This document shows, piece after piece, positions 55,301-63,103 of a stretch of 64,000 nucleotides of DNA; the stretch's first letter is position 1; each line of letters opens with the position of its first letter. Origin of the DNA: Paenibacillus sp. FSL H8-0548 (GTDB lineage Bacteria; Bacillota; Bacilli; Paenibacillales; Paenibacillaceae). The stretch spans positions 6,158,501 through 6,222,500 of the forward strand of contig NZ_CP152049.1 of NCBI RefSeq assembly GCF_038630985.1, written 5' to 3'. The position numbers and the translations under genes were made by a program. The notes beneath the pieces are model-generated. The model was not told the DNA's origin. It searched no databases and was given only the letters and a program-made list of their open reading frames with translations.

Positions 55301-57386
55301 TTCTAACCCACCCGTCCTTGACCGCATTCATTGTTACAAACACCATCGCATGATTCTCGTCATTATAGGTGCGGAAGAAGATGTTGTAACGGGAAGTCAA
55401 CGGTTTATAGGCTTCACCTTGTGCATCCTCAACCGCATAGAAATGGGAAATGCCTTGAATTCCCTCTACGCCTACATTGGTTAGTCGTCCGTCATTAGTC
55501 AACTTGTAGATACGTGCAACATCCCAGCGCATATCCAAATTGTCAGCAAGCGGTTCTGCAAAAGTAAGCTGTTTATTTTCTCTGTCAATCGCAGCAATTG
55601 TACGTTCGCTCTTAAAATTGTTATTAAAAGTGTTAATGGTGTTGCTATTAGACCATAATCTGTCTGCAGCGCCATCTATACGGTCCATATACATAGCTTT
55701 TGCCCAATTTATATCGATCCGTTTGCGAACCTCTACAACCTCACCAACCTCGAATTTTGATACATCTGCAACGTGTACGCTAAACTGACCTGCCCCTACG
55801 TATTGGTCAGTCACCTCCACATAGTCGTTTCCTGTAGTAGGAGATGAACCAGAAAAGTGAATAAGCGTGCTGTTCTGACCAGTTGAGCGCGGAGAGTTCA
55901 CATTGACGCCTGATTCTGTATTGGTATTGGGAGTCCGGTCATCATTCTTCTCAGGCACCCATGTACTGTTTGAATTCACCTTCCATGTGGAGATGAGCTT
56001 GGTGACGCCAGTTTCGAATGCTTGGTCCGCTAATTCATAGGTTAAGGGATTAGCCTGCGATCCATCCCCTTTGACGTCTGTTGGCGTTCCTTGTCCTGCA
56101 CCCTGGATAACAACTCCTGAAGCTCTAATTGTCAATGGTCTACTAATGCGATAAATCCCTTCATTCAAGTACACAGCTCCACGAAAGCCGCTGTTGTCGG
56201 GGACCAGACCAGATACATAGTTGATGGCGTTCTGGATCATATCCCAAGCATCCATAGTGTCATCCACCAGTGGCTCCAGCCTTACCTTGACGGGAACATT
56301 GGGAATGTCTACGCCGCCCCCCTTATAGCCCACGTTGGAAAAGTCAGTAATTTGATTGCCTTTGTAATCTGGAATGTAGGCCAGCCTATCCTGAAGAAGC
56401 TGAACGGCCGGATATTCTTTGATGCCCGCTTCATCGTAATTGACGTTGCCAACATTGGCATTGTTGGAGTTTTGTTCATTGTGTATAGAATGATAAGTAG
56501 CAAATTCGTCAATAGCGGTAAAATAGTAAGTGTCATATAACGTCTTGCCATCTGCTGTAAGAGTCAGCAAAAGGCGATAAGTGCCTCGTTGCATTTGAAC
56601 GGTATCCGGTATAGTCAGCGTATCCTGACCTTCAAATTCTTTTGGCGTGGATGTATACACAATTGTTTGGTCAGGCCCATAGAGCTGTGCAACTAGCTGC
56701 AGCCCAGTTCTAGCGTTGCTAATATGGAATACCGGAAACTTGTCCGTTTGCTTGCTCGCATCAATAACAGCGGGCCTCCCCTCTGTAATGCTCATACCCG
56801 GATAATTCGGGCGTATGTAAGCAAAACCTTTACCCGGCTTGGTTAAAAAATGCTCTGCATATGCCGGATTCTCATCAAGTAAGGCAGCCATTCTTAACAG
56901 TTCTTCCGCTTCTTCAAGTTTGAGTAAATCCTGCTCAATTGCCTCCTCCTCTGCAACTTCTTCAGCTTGCTCTTCGTTCCTTTCAGGAGACTCCGTGTCG
57001 GCATCTTTTTCTCTGTCAATTGTATATTGAAGTAAAATGGTATCGCTTACAAGATCACCTGACTTAATATAAGCTATGATGGATACGGATGCGTCAACAG
57101 AAATGGGCGACTCATAACGAATCCCGTTTTCCTGAGGGTCAGATCCGTCCAGAGTATAGTAAATTCCCGCTTCCACAACCTCACTTTGCAGTGTTATCTG
57201 CTGTGTCGTTTCGTAGGTGCCTGCACCTGGGGCTGCAGTTGGAGGAAGCAGTTCGTCTGCGCTGTAGACTGTATTGGACTCGGCGAACACAACAGTCTGC
57301 GGATACAGCTCCAGCGTACTAAATAACATGGTGAATAATAGAACAAACAGCAAACCCTTTTTACATAAATCGGAAATCGTTTTCAT
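52347..57386 (-). CDS. Giant mosaic surface protein with beta-helix and stalk domains
   Basis: A 1679-residue exported protein. Signal peptide (1-~35); chitobiase-C-like domain (~46-122, IYYTLDGSDP); Glu-rich segment (~125-175); a beta-sandwich (~200-300); a right-handed parallel beta-helix of the pectate-lyase type (~370-880), opening with AVYLNEGIYRISRPLTIRAS and carrying QTYHLDIGFQGGGQSRNITV; a discoidin-like domain (~1035-1195); a bacterial Ig-like domain (~1203-1290); an InlB-type repeat (~1300-1368, AGWFKDQQ...LYAKW); a further region; and a C-terminal copper amine oxidase-like stalk domain (~1585-1679, ENRTLVPIRLIAESFGAKV). The beta-helix suggests polysaccharide lyase or hydrolase activity, but no catalytic residues can be named. 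Start with AAGGGGAG upstream. Monocistronic. Confidence 0.85.
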   Translation of the reverse strand: MKTISDLCKKGLLFVLLFTMLFSTLELYPQTVVFAESNTVYSADELLPPTAAPGAGTYETTQQITLQSEVVEAGIYYTLDGSDPQENGIRYESPISVDASVSIIAYIKSGDLVSDTILLQYTIDREKDADTESPERNEEQAEEVAEEEAIEQDLLKLEEAEELLRMAALLDENPAYAEHFLTKPGKGFAYIRPNYPGMSITEGRPAVIDASKQTDKFPVFHISNARTGLQLVAQLYGPDQTIVYTSTPKEFEGQDTLTIPDTVQMQRGTYRLLLTLTADGKTLYDTYYFTAIDEFATYHSIHNEQNSNNANVGNVNYDEAGIKEYPAVQLLQDRLAYIPDYKGNQITDFSNVGYKGGGVDIPNVPVKVRLEPLVDDTMDAWDMIQNAINYVSGLVPDNSGFRGAVYLNEGIYRISRPLTIRASGVVIQGAGQGTPTDVKGDGSQANPLTYELADQAFETGVTKLISTWKVNSNSTWVPEKNDDRTPNTNTESGVNVNSPRSTGQNSTLIHFSGSSPTTGNDYVEVTDQYVGAGQFSVHVADVSKFEVGEVVEVRKRIDINWAKAMYMDRIDGAADRLWSNSNTINTFNNNFKSERTIAAIDRENKQLTFAEPLADNLDMRWDVARIYKLTNDGRLTNVGVEGIQGISHFYAVEDAQGEAYKPLTSRYNIFFRTYNDENHAMVFVTMNAVKDGWVRNFQTYHLDIGFQGGGQSRNITVQDGAVLDPVSYMDAGERRYSIYFNTSQFMLGQRLYTRFMRHAYAFDAYTSGPNVFYNSNSDYTADSSEPHFRWSSAGLYDNMRTRVHIQNRWNWGTSHGHSGVNYVLYNSEGPFIMSQPQISPNYLIGHSYDYPKDRLKYGETVNVFLTKGDELTGHLPPDFDSEPNLFLLQNANLNNGQVPNFPAYMYSVERKVSPALDNMPDSLYLQQVKDRLGTKAVESINQLPIPPALLSELSINGQVIEGFKSRTFIYTYDLGLDFVELPEIAVASSDGNAKIDIIYPEHYAQNEIQIVLTNANQVKTVYTIRLSSGVITSPIVSASSEQINGSNTNYALHVLNPDLTEGNPDVPRWAAENEAALTMYLGNQAKRIEGIELGVVRPGSGSRAYQFGVEFSLDGKTWIKPDEGTYKTNTQQDKEGWSYTTEGRIAGIAVNSNNTEHILQTFYFSEPTEARFIRFTGAGNTVNQWNNYWRLRPVFADGSVYTPPTAVSIKGDESITVGDKAQLQAVITPDDATVKDVFWSSSNPSIVKVDQLGHVTAIAAGTAIIKAVTADGQYQSDDGIPSIQYNTSTLSVTVVEKIINYRVSFHTGDESNIAEQTVEAGSTLAAPEAPARDEYRFAGWFKDQQHTIPWIFDTDKVDSDLVLYAKWIHEPSYVYQPSTPIAVERTALENQREITEQLENKQAPSLTIPATSKKAELNAETARSIGLAGQGITIKKDAFSVFIPAHVLSLINPDSTSVTIVISPLSTDDALQAMKQVDAKLLSRIYELSIIVNGVNVEQFNEPIELRLNIAGANLQSDNATSIIKLTGTGLKHNRGGVYSDKDGVITGYTHDIGLYAAASVKDLVALHLSLKSLEYELNDQPYTFDVSPLLVENRTLVPIRLIAESFGAKVSWDPATFSAVIALEGKELRFTIGQATENMEVPAMLFKQRTMIPLRFVAEYFGANVLYDKETKGITIFR

Positions 57387-57770
57387 TTTATCTCCCCTTC
57401 TTCCTTTGCTTAATACTTACCGCCTAGCGTCATCCGATTCGAGCAATATGCACGTGCTAGCAAGCTCGGCACCAATTCGCTATAGCCCTCACCTACTTTC
57501 CACTGTAATGTACAGCTGTATCGAACAACCTAAGTATAGTAGTACGTTGCGGCTGATTATATGGTCAATTTGTTCAATGGCATATACAAAAAGGATAATA
57601 GCACAGAACATTCGCGATCTTGCAGTGTTGAGCGTCGTTTTACTGTGAGCGTCAAATAGGCCCCACCTAGTAGTCAGATGGGAGCCAATGTATGATGGAT
57701 GAGTAGGATAAGTATTAAGGCATGCGACAGGTGAATTTACTTTGGCACACTGGAGCAGAGGCATACTCGA
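57387..57770. other. Upstream region without a gene
   Basis: AT-rich DNA upstream of the beta-helix gene. Presumably holds its promoter; no convincing conserved element was found. Confidence 0.5.
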
Positions 57771-57829
57771 TTAAGCCTGTTTGAAGATGTCTTCCGCTAA
57801 TGCCATAAATGAATTGTTAAATCTAAAAT

Positions 57830-58022
57830 TGGGTAGGAGGGCTACCCAATAATTATGTAGCCGGCCTCCCACACCACCACGTACCGCTCGGTATACGGCG
57901 GTTCCTAAGTTTACACAGTTACTTGTCGATTTCTGTTTACCAGTTCCGAGTGATTGAAGCATGTTAAACCTCGTCCTCACCCGTTTCCATAAACTCCTAA
58001 TTTTCGCGATCCCGTGCCCCAT
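57830..58022 (-). mobile_element. Group II intron 3'-end remnant
   Basis: On the minus strand the last part of an intron-encoded reverse transcriptase/maturase is recognisable (LWKRVRTRFNMLQSLG, C-terminal DNA-binding region). It is followed by GAACCGCCGTATACCG, AGCGGTACGTGGTGGTGTG and GGAGG, the typical segment just before and within domains V-VI of one class of bacterial group II introns. The reverse-transcriptase domain and the 5' ribozyme domains are absent. Confidence 0.65.
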
Positions 58023-58191
58023 AAGGGAAGTTAATTCTATATATATTTCCCAAAATAAAAAATACGTCCCTTGTTCTCCGCTAGAGTTGTGTGCGCTCGC
58101 TTTTCCCCAGATTGGCGCGGCTAATAGCCGTCAGGTGCGTCAATCTTTTCACCGCACCAAACTCCCGACCAAAATTGGGAGGTAATCATTA

Positions 58192-58446
58192 ATGTCACAT
58201 GAAATGAATGTTATTAAGCCTATTGCAGCATACGATGCTGGTCACATGGCCATCCGAAAGGCTCGACAAGGAAAAAAAGGCGTCGGTAAAAACCAAGTGG
58301 ACACCTATTACTTTGACGTTGAGCGATGCAAAAATTGTTTACTCAGAGAAGGCTGTTACAAAGAAATCGCCAAAAGCAAGAGCTATTCCGTAAGTGCTAG
58401 ATCCGATGAACACTCCGAGCAAATGGCATTTCAAGAGACGGAGTAG
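58192..58446 (+). pseudogene. IS1182-family transposase fragment
   Basis: An 84-codon piece from the middle of an IS1182-type DDE transposase: AYDAGHMAIRKARQGKKGVG, DTYYFDVERCKNCLLREGCY (zinc-type Cys cluster) and YSVSARSDEHSEQMAFQE. The intact protein is about 450-500 residues; both ends are missing. It ends 21 bases before the inverted repeat of the neighbouring IS. Confidence 0.75.
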
Positions 58447-58467
58447 ATCGATATAGATCTAAAAAAA

Positions 58468-60233
58468 CTACGACGGCACAATCAACTAACAACCGCGATT
58501 TGATCCCATTGCGTTTCCAATTGATGCAAGAAAGTGTAGGGATTACGATTAAACCGTCTACGTTGAACGCCTGCAGATAGGCGCTCGCTCCATCGTGCTT
58601 TGCGCTGAGTATACGCTGCATAGCTCACACTTCTCAGACGAGCGATGACATGTTTTTGTCGGAGTGCATCGCTTACGAGCACGATCATCTCGCCATTTCG
58701 AACGATATAGTTGTTCCAATTGCGGAGTCCCGTAATTCGGCGGTGGCATGCTTTCGTCTGACGGAAAAATTGTTCCAGGTCGTTGTTGGTTCTCGGGATG
58801 TGATAATGATCGTAACAGGTAAACAGACCTTTCCAGAACCCGCGGGAATAGTTGGTCACGTTATTAACCATGGTGGAATCAGTCTCTTCCGTATACGTCT
58901 GTTTGAGCCAGTTCAATACATGGGTCATTTCCCATTCTACTGTTTCGCTCGTTTTATCATCGTCCGGTTCCAGTGCTGTTGCGATAGGGGCAATCGGCTT
59001 CGCCCAGCGGGACACAGCTTCGTATCGTGAGGTCTGTTCCCCAAGTTTACTGAAAATTCTGAATAGACCCTGAAGGAGAAGAGGCTCTTTTTTTAGTCAA
59101 GCATCGCGCAAGCGACGCTTGTATGGCCTGGGCTCGTTCATAGATCAACATGCCCGGTAAATGAATCGGCGGTTCGCCATCTTCCAAGAGTAAAGCGCGA
59201 ACGGCCGCTACGTAACCCTTCGCCACCTGTGCTTCAGAAAGCACAGTTGTTTCCGCTGCTACGTGTGATGAGTCAGGAATCTCATCATCGTTCGTCCGTG
59301 CGGCTTCCGCTTCTTTTTTCTCGGTCTGCTCGATTTTTCGTTCCACATCCCGCAGGCCGCGCATGCTCTTTTTCAGTTCCATTTTGAGCTTTCGATCGGC
59401 ATCTACAACAGGCTTGGCAATGTCTTTCAAATAATGGTACTGACAGTACTGATACGGCACGTCAGGCAAGAGAGATTCGAAAGCCTGCCGAATGGAAACT
59501 TGTCCGTCGCTTACAATCCCTACGATGGGATAACCCCATTCAATAATCGGATCAATGAGTGTCCGCAATTCAGCAGCGGCTCCACTTTTCATGTTCCGAG
59601 CCGCAAGAATGGTACCGCTGAATACTTCGCGAATAACGTAAAGCATCTCATTCCCCTTCTCGGGTTGGACACCGTCCATCGAGAGGATAATGCCGCCATT
59701 TTGCGCCGTTGTCTCTGCAAGGCTTTGTTTGACATGTTCATCGAGACTTGCAGCGAGAAGGGTTTGATACCTTTCATACAGCGATTGTGCATACCGTTCA
59801 CTGGCCACAATGCCACGTTCATTTAATGCGTCCGCAATCTCTTTACGCGTGCGATGTTGCTTAAAACGCAGTTCACCGACCAGGCAGAGAACATCGTAGC
59901 TGTAAGATGAGTATTTCATGCTCAAAGCTTCTGCCTCTGCTGATTTATAAGTAGCACTTGCATGTATGCAGTTTTCGTTTGAACAAACATACGCCATACT
60001 CCATGCGTGAATGACGCCTGATAATTTAGATATTTTCTTTTTCCACGCGGTATGCGACCGCACTAATTTAGACTCACAATGTGGACAATTGTTCATTTCC
60101 GGTCTGAAGTAAATCTTTGGAGCAGCACCGAGGCGATTTTTCGAAAGCATAAGGGTCATCTCCTACATCATTCTTTCCCTTATGCATTCGACAGAAAGCA
60201 GGGAAATCTTGTTATATGATTGTACCGTCGTAG
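58468..60233 (-). mobile_element. Complete insertion sequence with inverted ends and A-run target duplication
   Basis: Terminal inverted repeats of 16 bp, CTACGACGGCACAATC at the left and, reverse-complemented, CTACGACGGTACAATC at the right (one mismatch). Both ends are directly flanked by a run of at least seven A residues, a likely target-site duplication. One transposase in two frames fills the 1.77 kb interior. The family is not certain. Confidence 0.85.
58482..60159 (-). pseudogene. DDE transposase in two frames joined at an A7 run
   Basis: The upstream frame (60159-59047, 370 codons) has an N-terminal zinc ribbon (CPHCESKL...CSNENC), a helix-turn-helix region (RTRKEIADALNERGIV) and catalytic Asp residues in LSMDGVQPEKGN and GIVSDGQVSIRQAF. 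The downstream frame (to 58482) holds the catalytic Glu in NNDLEQFFRQTKACHRR. The frames meet at seven A residues (T7 on the plus strand, 59088-59094): reading shifts by one base there and then runs continuously (EPLLLQGLFRIFSKLGEQTS). The protein is therefore either inactivated by an extra A or made by slippage. The family is not assigned; it lies inside intact inverted repeats. Confidence 0.75.
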
Positions 60234-61010
60234 AAAAAAAACCATTATGGATTGTGTTCCTCATGAATTAGGGTTCACATCCAAGTTCAACTGGACACTC
60301 CAAATCATTAGAGGATACATCAAGAATAATTTCGGCAAAATCTACTCTATTCGGGGAGTATCGAAACTCATGCATCGGATGGATCTCAGTTATACCAAGC
60401 CGACTTACACTTTAGCGGCTGCTGACGAAGAAAAACAAAAAGTGTTTGTCGAAACCACCTTCCCCAGGTTAAAAAAAGTACGAAAACGGCGAAATTGATC
60501 ATTTATTGTTTGAAGATGAAAGTATGATTCGGGATTACAAGGCACTTCAGAAGACATGGTTTGCCAAGGGAAAGCAACGAATGATTAAGACCACGGGTAA
60601 ACATCTCGGTGTAAAGCTTTTGGCGACGTTGGACTATGGAAACGGAAATATCATCTGGAAGGAAGACGAACAGTATGATGCAGCAGCATTTCTAACGTTT
60701 TTAAGCCAAGTTCTCGAGGCTTATCCGACTGGCAAAATCGTTATCATATTAGACAATGCTCGTATTCATCATGCCAAGCTATTGTCGGGCTTCCTGAATG
60801 AAAATCAACGGTTGAAGTTTGTTTTTCTACCACCGTACAGTCAACAGTTAAACCTGGTCAAAGGGTTATGGAAGTGGCTCAAAGCAGATGTCATCAATTA
60901 ATGTGTTTTATCACAAAACTGCTGAGATACGGAAAAATGTAGGGACATTTATGATTAATATCATGAAAGATCCCATGAATATTATCGATCGTCTTTGCAT
61001 TAGAATGTAG
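60234..61010 (+). pseudogene. Decayed IS630-family transposase
   Basis: IS630 transposase missing its N-terminal third. Frame 1 covers VPHELGFTSKFNWTLQIIRG to about 60475. A one-base shift at an A7 run (near 60469-60475) leads into KYENGEIDHLLFEDESMIRD (first catalytic Asp) and VIILDNARIHHAK (second Asp). The third residue is changed: LNLVKGLWKWLK has Lys where IS630 proteins have Glu. A further one-base insertion near 60899 separates the tail (NVFYHKTAEIRKNV ... IDRLCIRM, stop 61008-61010). Truncated by, or beside, the neighbouring IS. Clearly inactive. Confidence 0.82.
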
Positions 61011-61182
61011 AAGTGTCTTTAGTTCAACTTATATATATTGTTGGAAGCGCAGGATAGCGATGAAGTGATATTCGTTTCCATAAAGAGAAACCGAGCTAGG
61101 ACTAAATCAGGGGAATAGGTGAAAGCAAGCGAGAGGATGGAAGGGGCGGCAAGATGGAAGGGAATGGTTCAGGCACATACAA

Positions 61183-61226
61183 TCAAAGCTTTTCATCTCT
61201 AATTTTGGAGTAAATCATCGTGTCGC
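61183..61226 (-). pseudogene. Scrap of a GNAT acetyltransferase 3' end
   Basis: Minus strand encodes DTMIYSKIRDEKL plus stop, closely matching the C-terminus DTMIFSKIRGKEL of the intact GNAT gene at 46512. Upstream of this the match ends abruptly. Confidence 0.6.
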
Positions 61227-61236
61227 AAACAAAAAT

Positions 61237-61274
61237 GAAAAAAAGACATAATCATAAATTCATTGATTATGTCT
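61237..61274 (-). terminator. Terminator of the sugar ABC transporter operon
   Basis: Perfect 11-bp stem, AGACATAATCA with TGATTATGTCT, followed by T7 on the minus strand, 20 bases after the last permease gene. Confidence 0.9.
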
Positions 61275-61293
61275 AGGCAAGCGTGCAACACTA

Positions 61294-62115
61294 TTATTTG
61301 ATGCCGCTCATCTTAATGCCTTCGACCAAATATTTCTGTGCAACGAAAAACAGGATAAAGGTCGGAATGGCGACTACGACGGCGGCTGCAAGCACGACAT
61401 TCCATGGCGTAAAGTAGCCTCCGCCCACCAAATGCGCCAGCCGCTGCTGAACGACCCACAAGCTCTCGTCTTGCGTTATGATTAGAGGCCACATATAGGC
61501 ATTCCAATTCGTCAGGAAAAAACCAATCGTAAGCGGCACCATGATTGGCACGGACAACGGGAGTGCCAATCGGAAGAAAGTGCCCGACAGGCTAAGCCCT
61601 TCCATGTAACCCGCCTCCTCCAGCTCCTTGGGAAAATCCATATAAAACTGACGGAACAAAAAAATACCGTAGGCATTAAAAATCGATGGAATAATAAGGC
61701 CGGCGTACGAGTTCGCTAACCCTAAATTTTTTGTAATCAAATAGAGCGGAATCATGATGACGGCAAACGGCACCATGAGTGTGCTTAACATCCAAGCGAA
61801 CATAATCGTTTTCCCAGGGAAACGAAACCGCGCAAGCGCATAACCTGACATCGCATGAAAAATCATAGCAACGGCAGTAACCGTGCCCGAAACGATTAAG
61901 GAATTGGCGATCGAACGGGGCAGCCCCGAACCTATCCATGCTTCTTTGAAGTTGCTGAATTCAAAAGCTGTCGGCAATAAATTAAAGTCGAATACATTTG
62001 TTTCGGAACGCAAAGAGCTGATCACGAGCAAATAAATCGGAAAAATCATTAAAATGCCTAATATAACCGCTGCTGACGGCAATAGGATTCGATTGTTTAA
62101 TCTCAAAGTCTTCAC
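61294..62115 (-). CDS. Carbohydrate ABC transporter permease (MalG-type)
   Basis: A 273-residue inner-membrane permease with six helices. The cytoplasmic EAA loop that contacts the ATPase is EEAGYMEGLSLSGTFFRLALP. It pairs with the MalF-type permease to import an oligosaccharide or monosaccharide. It starts at GTG 62115, three bases after the stop of the upstream permease gene, so translation is coupled. No ATPase gene is in the operon; a shared MsmX-type ATPase elsewhere is usual in Firmicutes. Confidence 0.92.
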   Translation of the reverse strand: MKTLRLNNRILLPSAAVILGILMIFPIYLLVISSLRSETNVFDFNLLPTAFEFSNFKEAWIGSGLPRSIANSLIVSGTVTAVAMIFHAMSGYALARFRFPGKTIMFAWMLSTLMVPFAVIMIPLYLITKNLGLANSYAGLIIPSIFNAYGIFLFRQFYMDFPKELEEAGYMEGLSLSGTFFRLALPLSVPIMVPLTIGFFLTNWNAYMWPLIITQDESLWVVQQRLAHLVGGGYFTPWNVVLAAAVVVAIPTFILFFVAQKYLVEGIKMSGIK

Positions 62116-62118
62116 CGC

Positions 62119-63006
62119 CTATTTCCTCAATGAGAGGAGCTTTAACTGAATAATGGACAAACAAAATATAATAAGGAACAACACAAAAGCCAGTGCGGAT
62201 GCATACCCCATATTCAGCAGCTCGAAGCCCTGCTTAAAGATATAGAGAACGCTCACTTCCGTTGCGTTAGCAGGACCGCCCTTAGTCATGACGACGATCT
62301 GATCGAAAGCCTGAAAGGAGCCAATCATAGTCACGATAAGAATAAAGGTGCTCGTCTCGGCCAATAGTGGGAATGTTATCCAGCGAAAAGCCTTCCAGCC
62401 CGTTGCGCCGTCGATTTGTGCCGCTTCATAATAATCCCTTGGAATTTCTTTGATAGCAGACAAAAAAATAATCATATTGTATCCGATATTAATCCACAGA
62501 ATAACGCCGATAATGCTTAGCATCGCCTGCGAGGTGGAGCCTAGAAACTGCTGCGGACCAATGCCTGCAAACCCAAGCAAATGGTTGATGACGCCGTTAC
62601 GAGGATCCAGCATATACATGCCGATAATGGCGCTAATAATAGAAGTAATTGCGAACGGCATCAGAAACATCGTTCTTACTGGGCCTACGATTCTCCCCTT
62701 CAATGCATTCAGCAACAGAGCAGAGCCCAGTGAAAGCAAATAAAGAGAGGGAACATAGATGACGCTGAACAACAGCGTCTTCAACACGGAATTCCACCAT
62801 AATTGATCGTGAAGCAGCTTCTGGTAGTTCGCAAATCCGGAGAATACTTTAGGGCTTAACGCATTCCAGTCATGCAAGCTGACATAAAAGGCATACACGA
62901 TCGGAATAAATACAAAAGTAAGCAAGCCTAATGTGTTTGGGAGTAAAAAAGCGTACGCTGTGACCCACTCATTCCTCATCCTGTTACTCATTCGTTTTGG
63001 AGTCAC
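62119..63006 (-). CDS. Carbohydrate ABC transporter permease (MalF-type)
   Basis: A 295-residue permease with six helices (AYAFLLPNTLGLLTFVFIPI first) and the EAA loop YYEAAQIDGATGWKAFRWITFPLL. GTG 63006 is preferred: GGAGG lies 11 bases upstream and the frame to 63078 adds nothing membrane-like. An ATG at 62991 is an alternative. Partner of the MalG-type gene and downstream of the binding-protein gene. Confidence 0.9.
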   Translation of the reverse strand: MTPKRMSNRMRNEWVTAYAFLLPNTLGLLTFVFIPIVYAFYVSLHDWNALSPKVFSGFANYQKLLHDQLWWNSVLKTLLFSVIYVPSLYLLSLGSALLLNALKGRIVGPVRTMFLMPFAITSIISAIIGMYMLDPRNGVINHLLGFAGIGPQQFLGSTSQAMLSIIGVILWINIGYNMIIFLSAIKEIPRDYYEAAQIDGATGWKAFRWITFPLLAETSTFILIVTMIGSFQAFDQIVVMTKGGPANATEVSVLYIFKQGFELLNMGYASALAFVLFLIIFCLSIIQLKLLSLRK

Positions 63007-63103
63007 TGAACATCCAACCTCCTTCAGTCGGAGTGGTACATGCAGCGATCCGCAGCTTGGGCTCGCTGCATGCACCATCCTTTTCGTTTGAAGCTTATTT
63101 TAT

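Noticed and set aside
53741..56551. Short ORFs on either strand within the beta-helix gene
   Set aside because: Shadows of a long, domain-rich reading frame.
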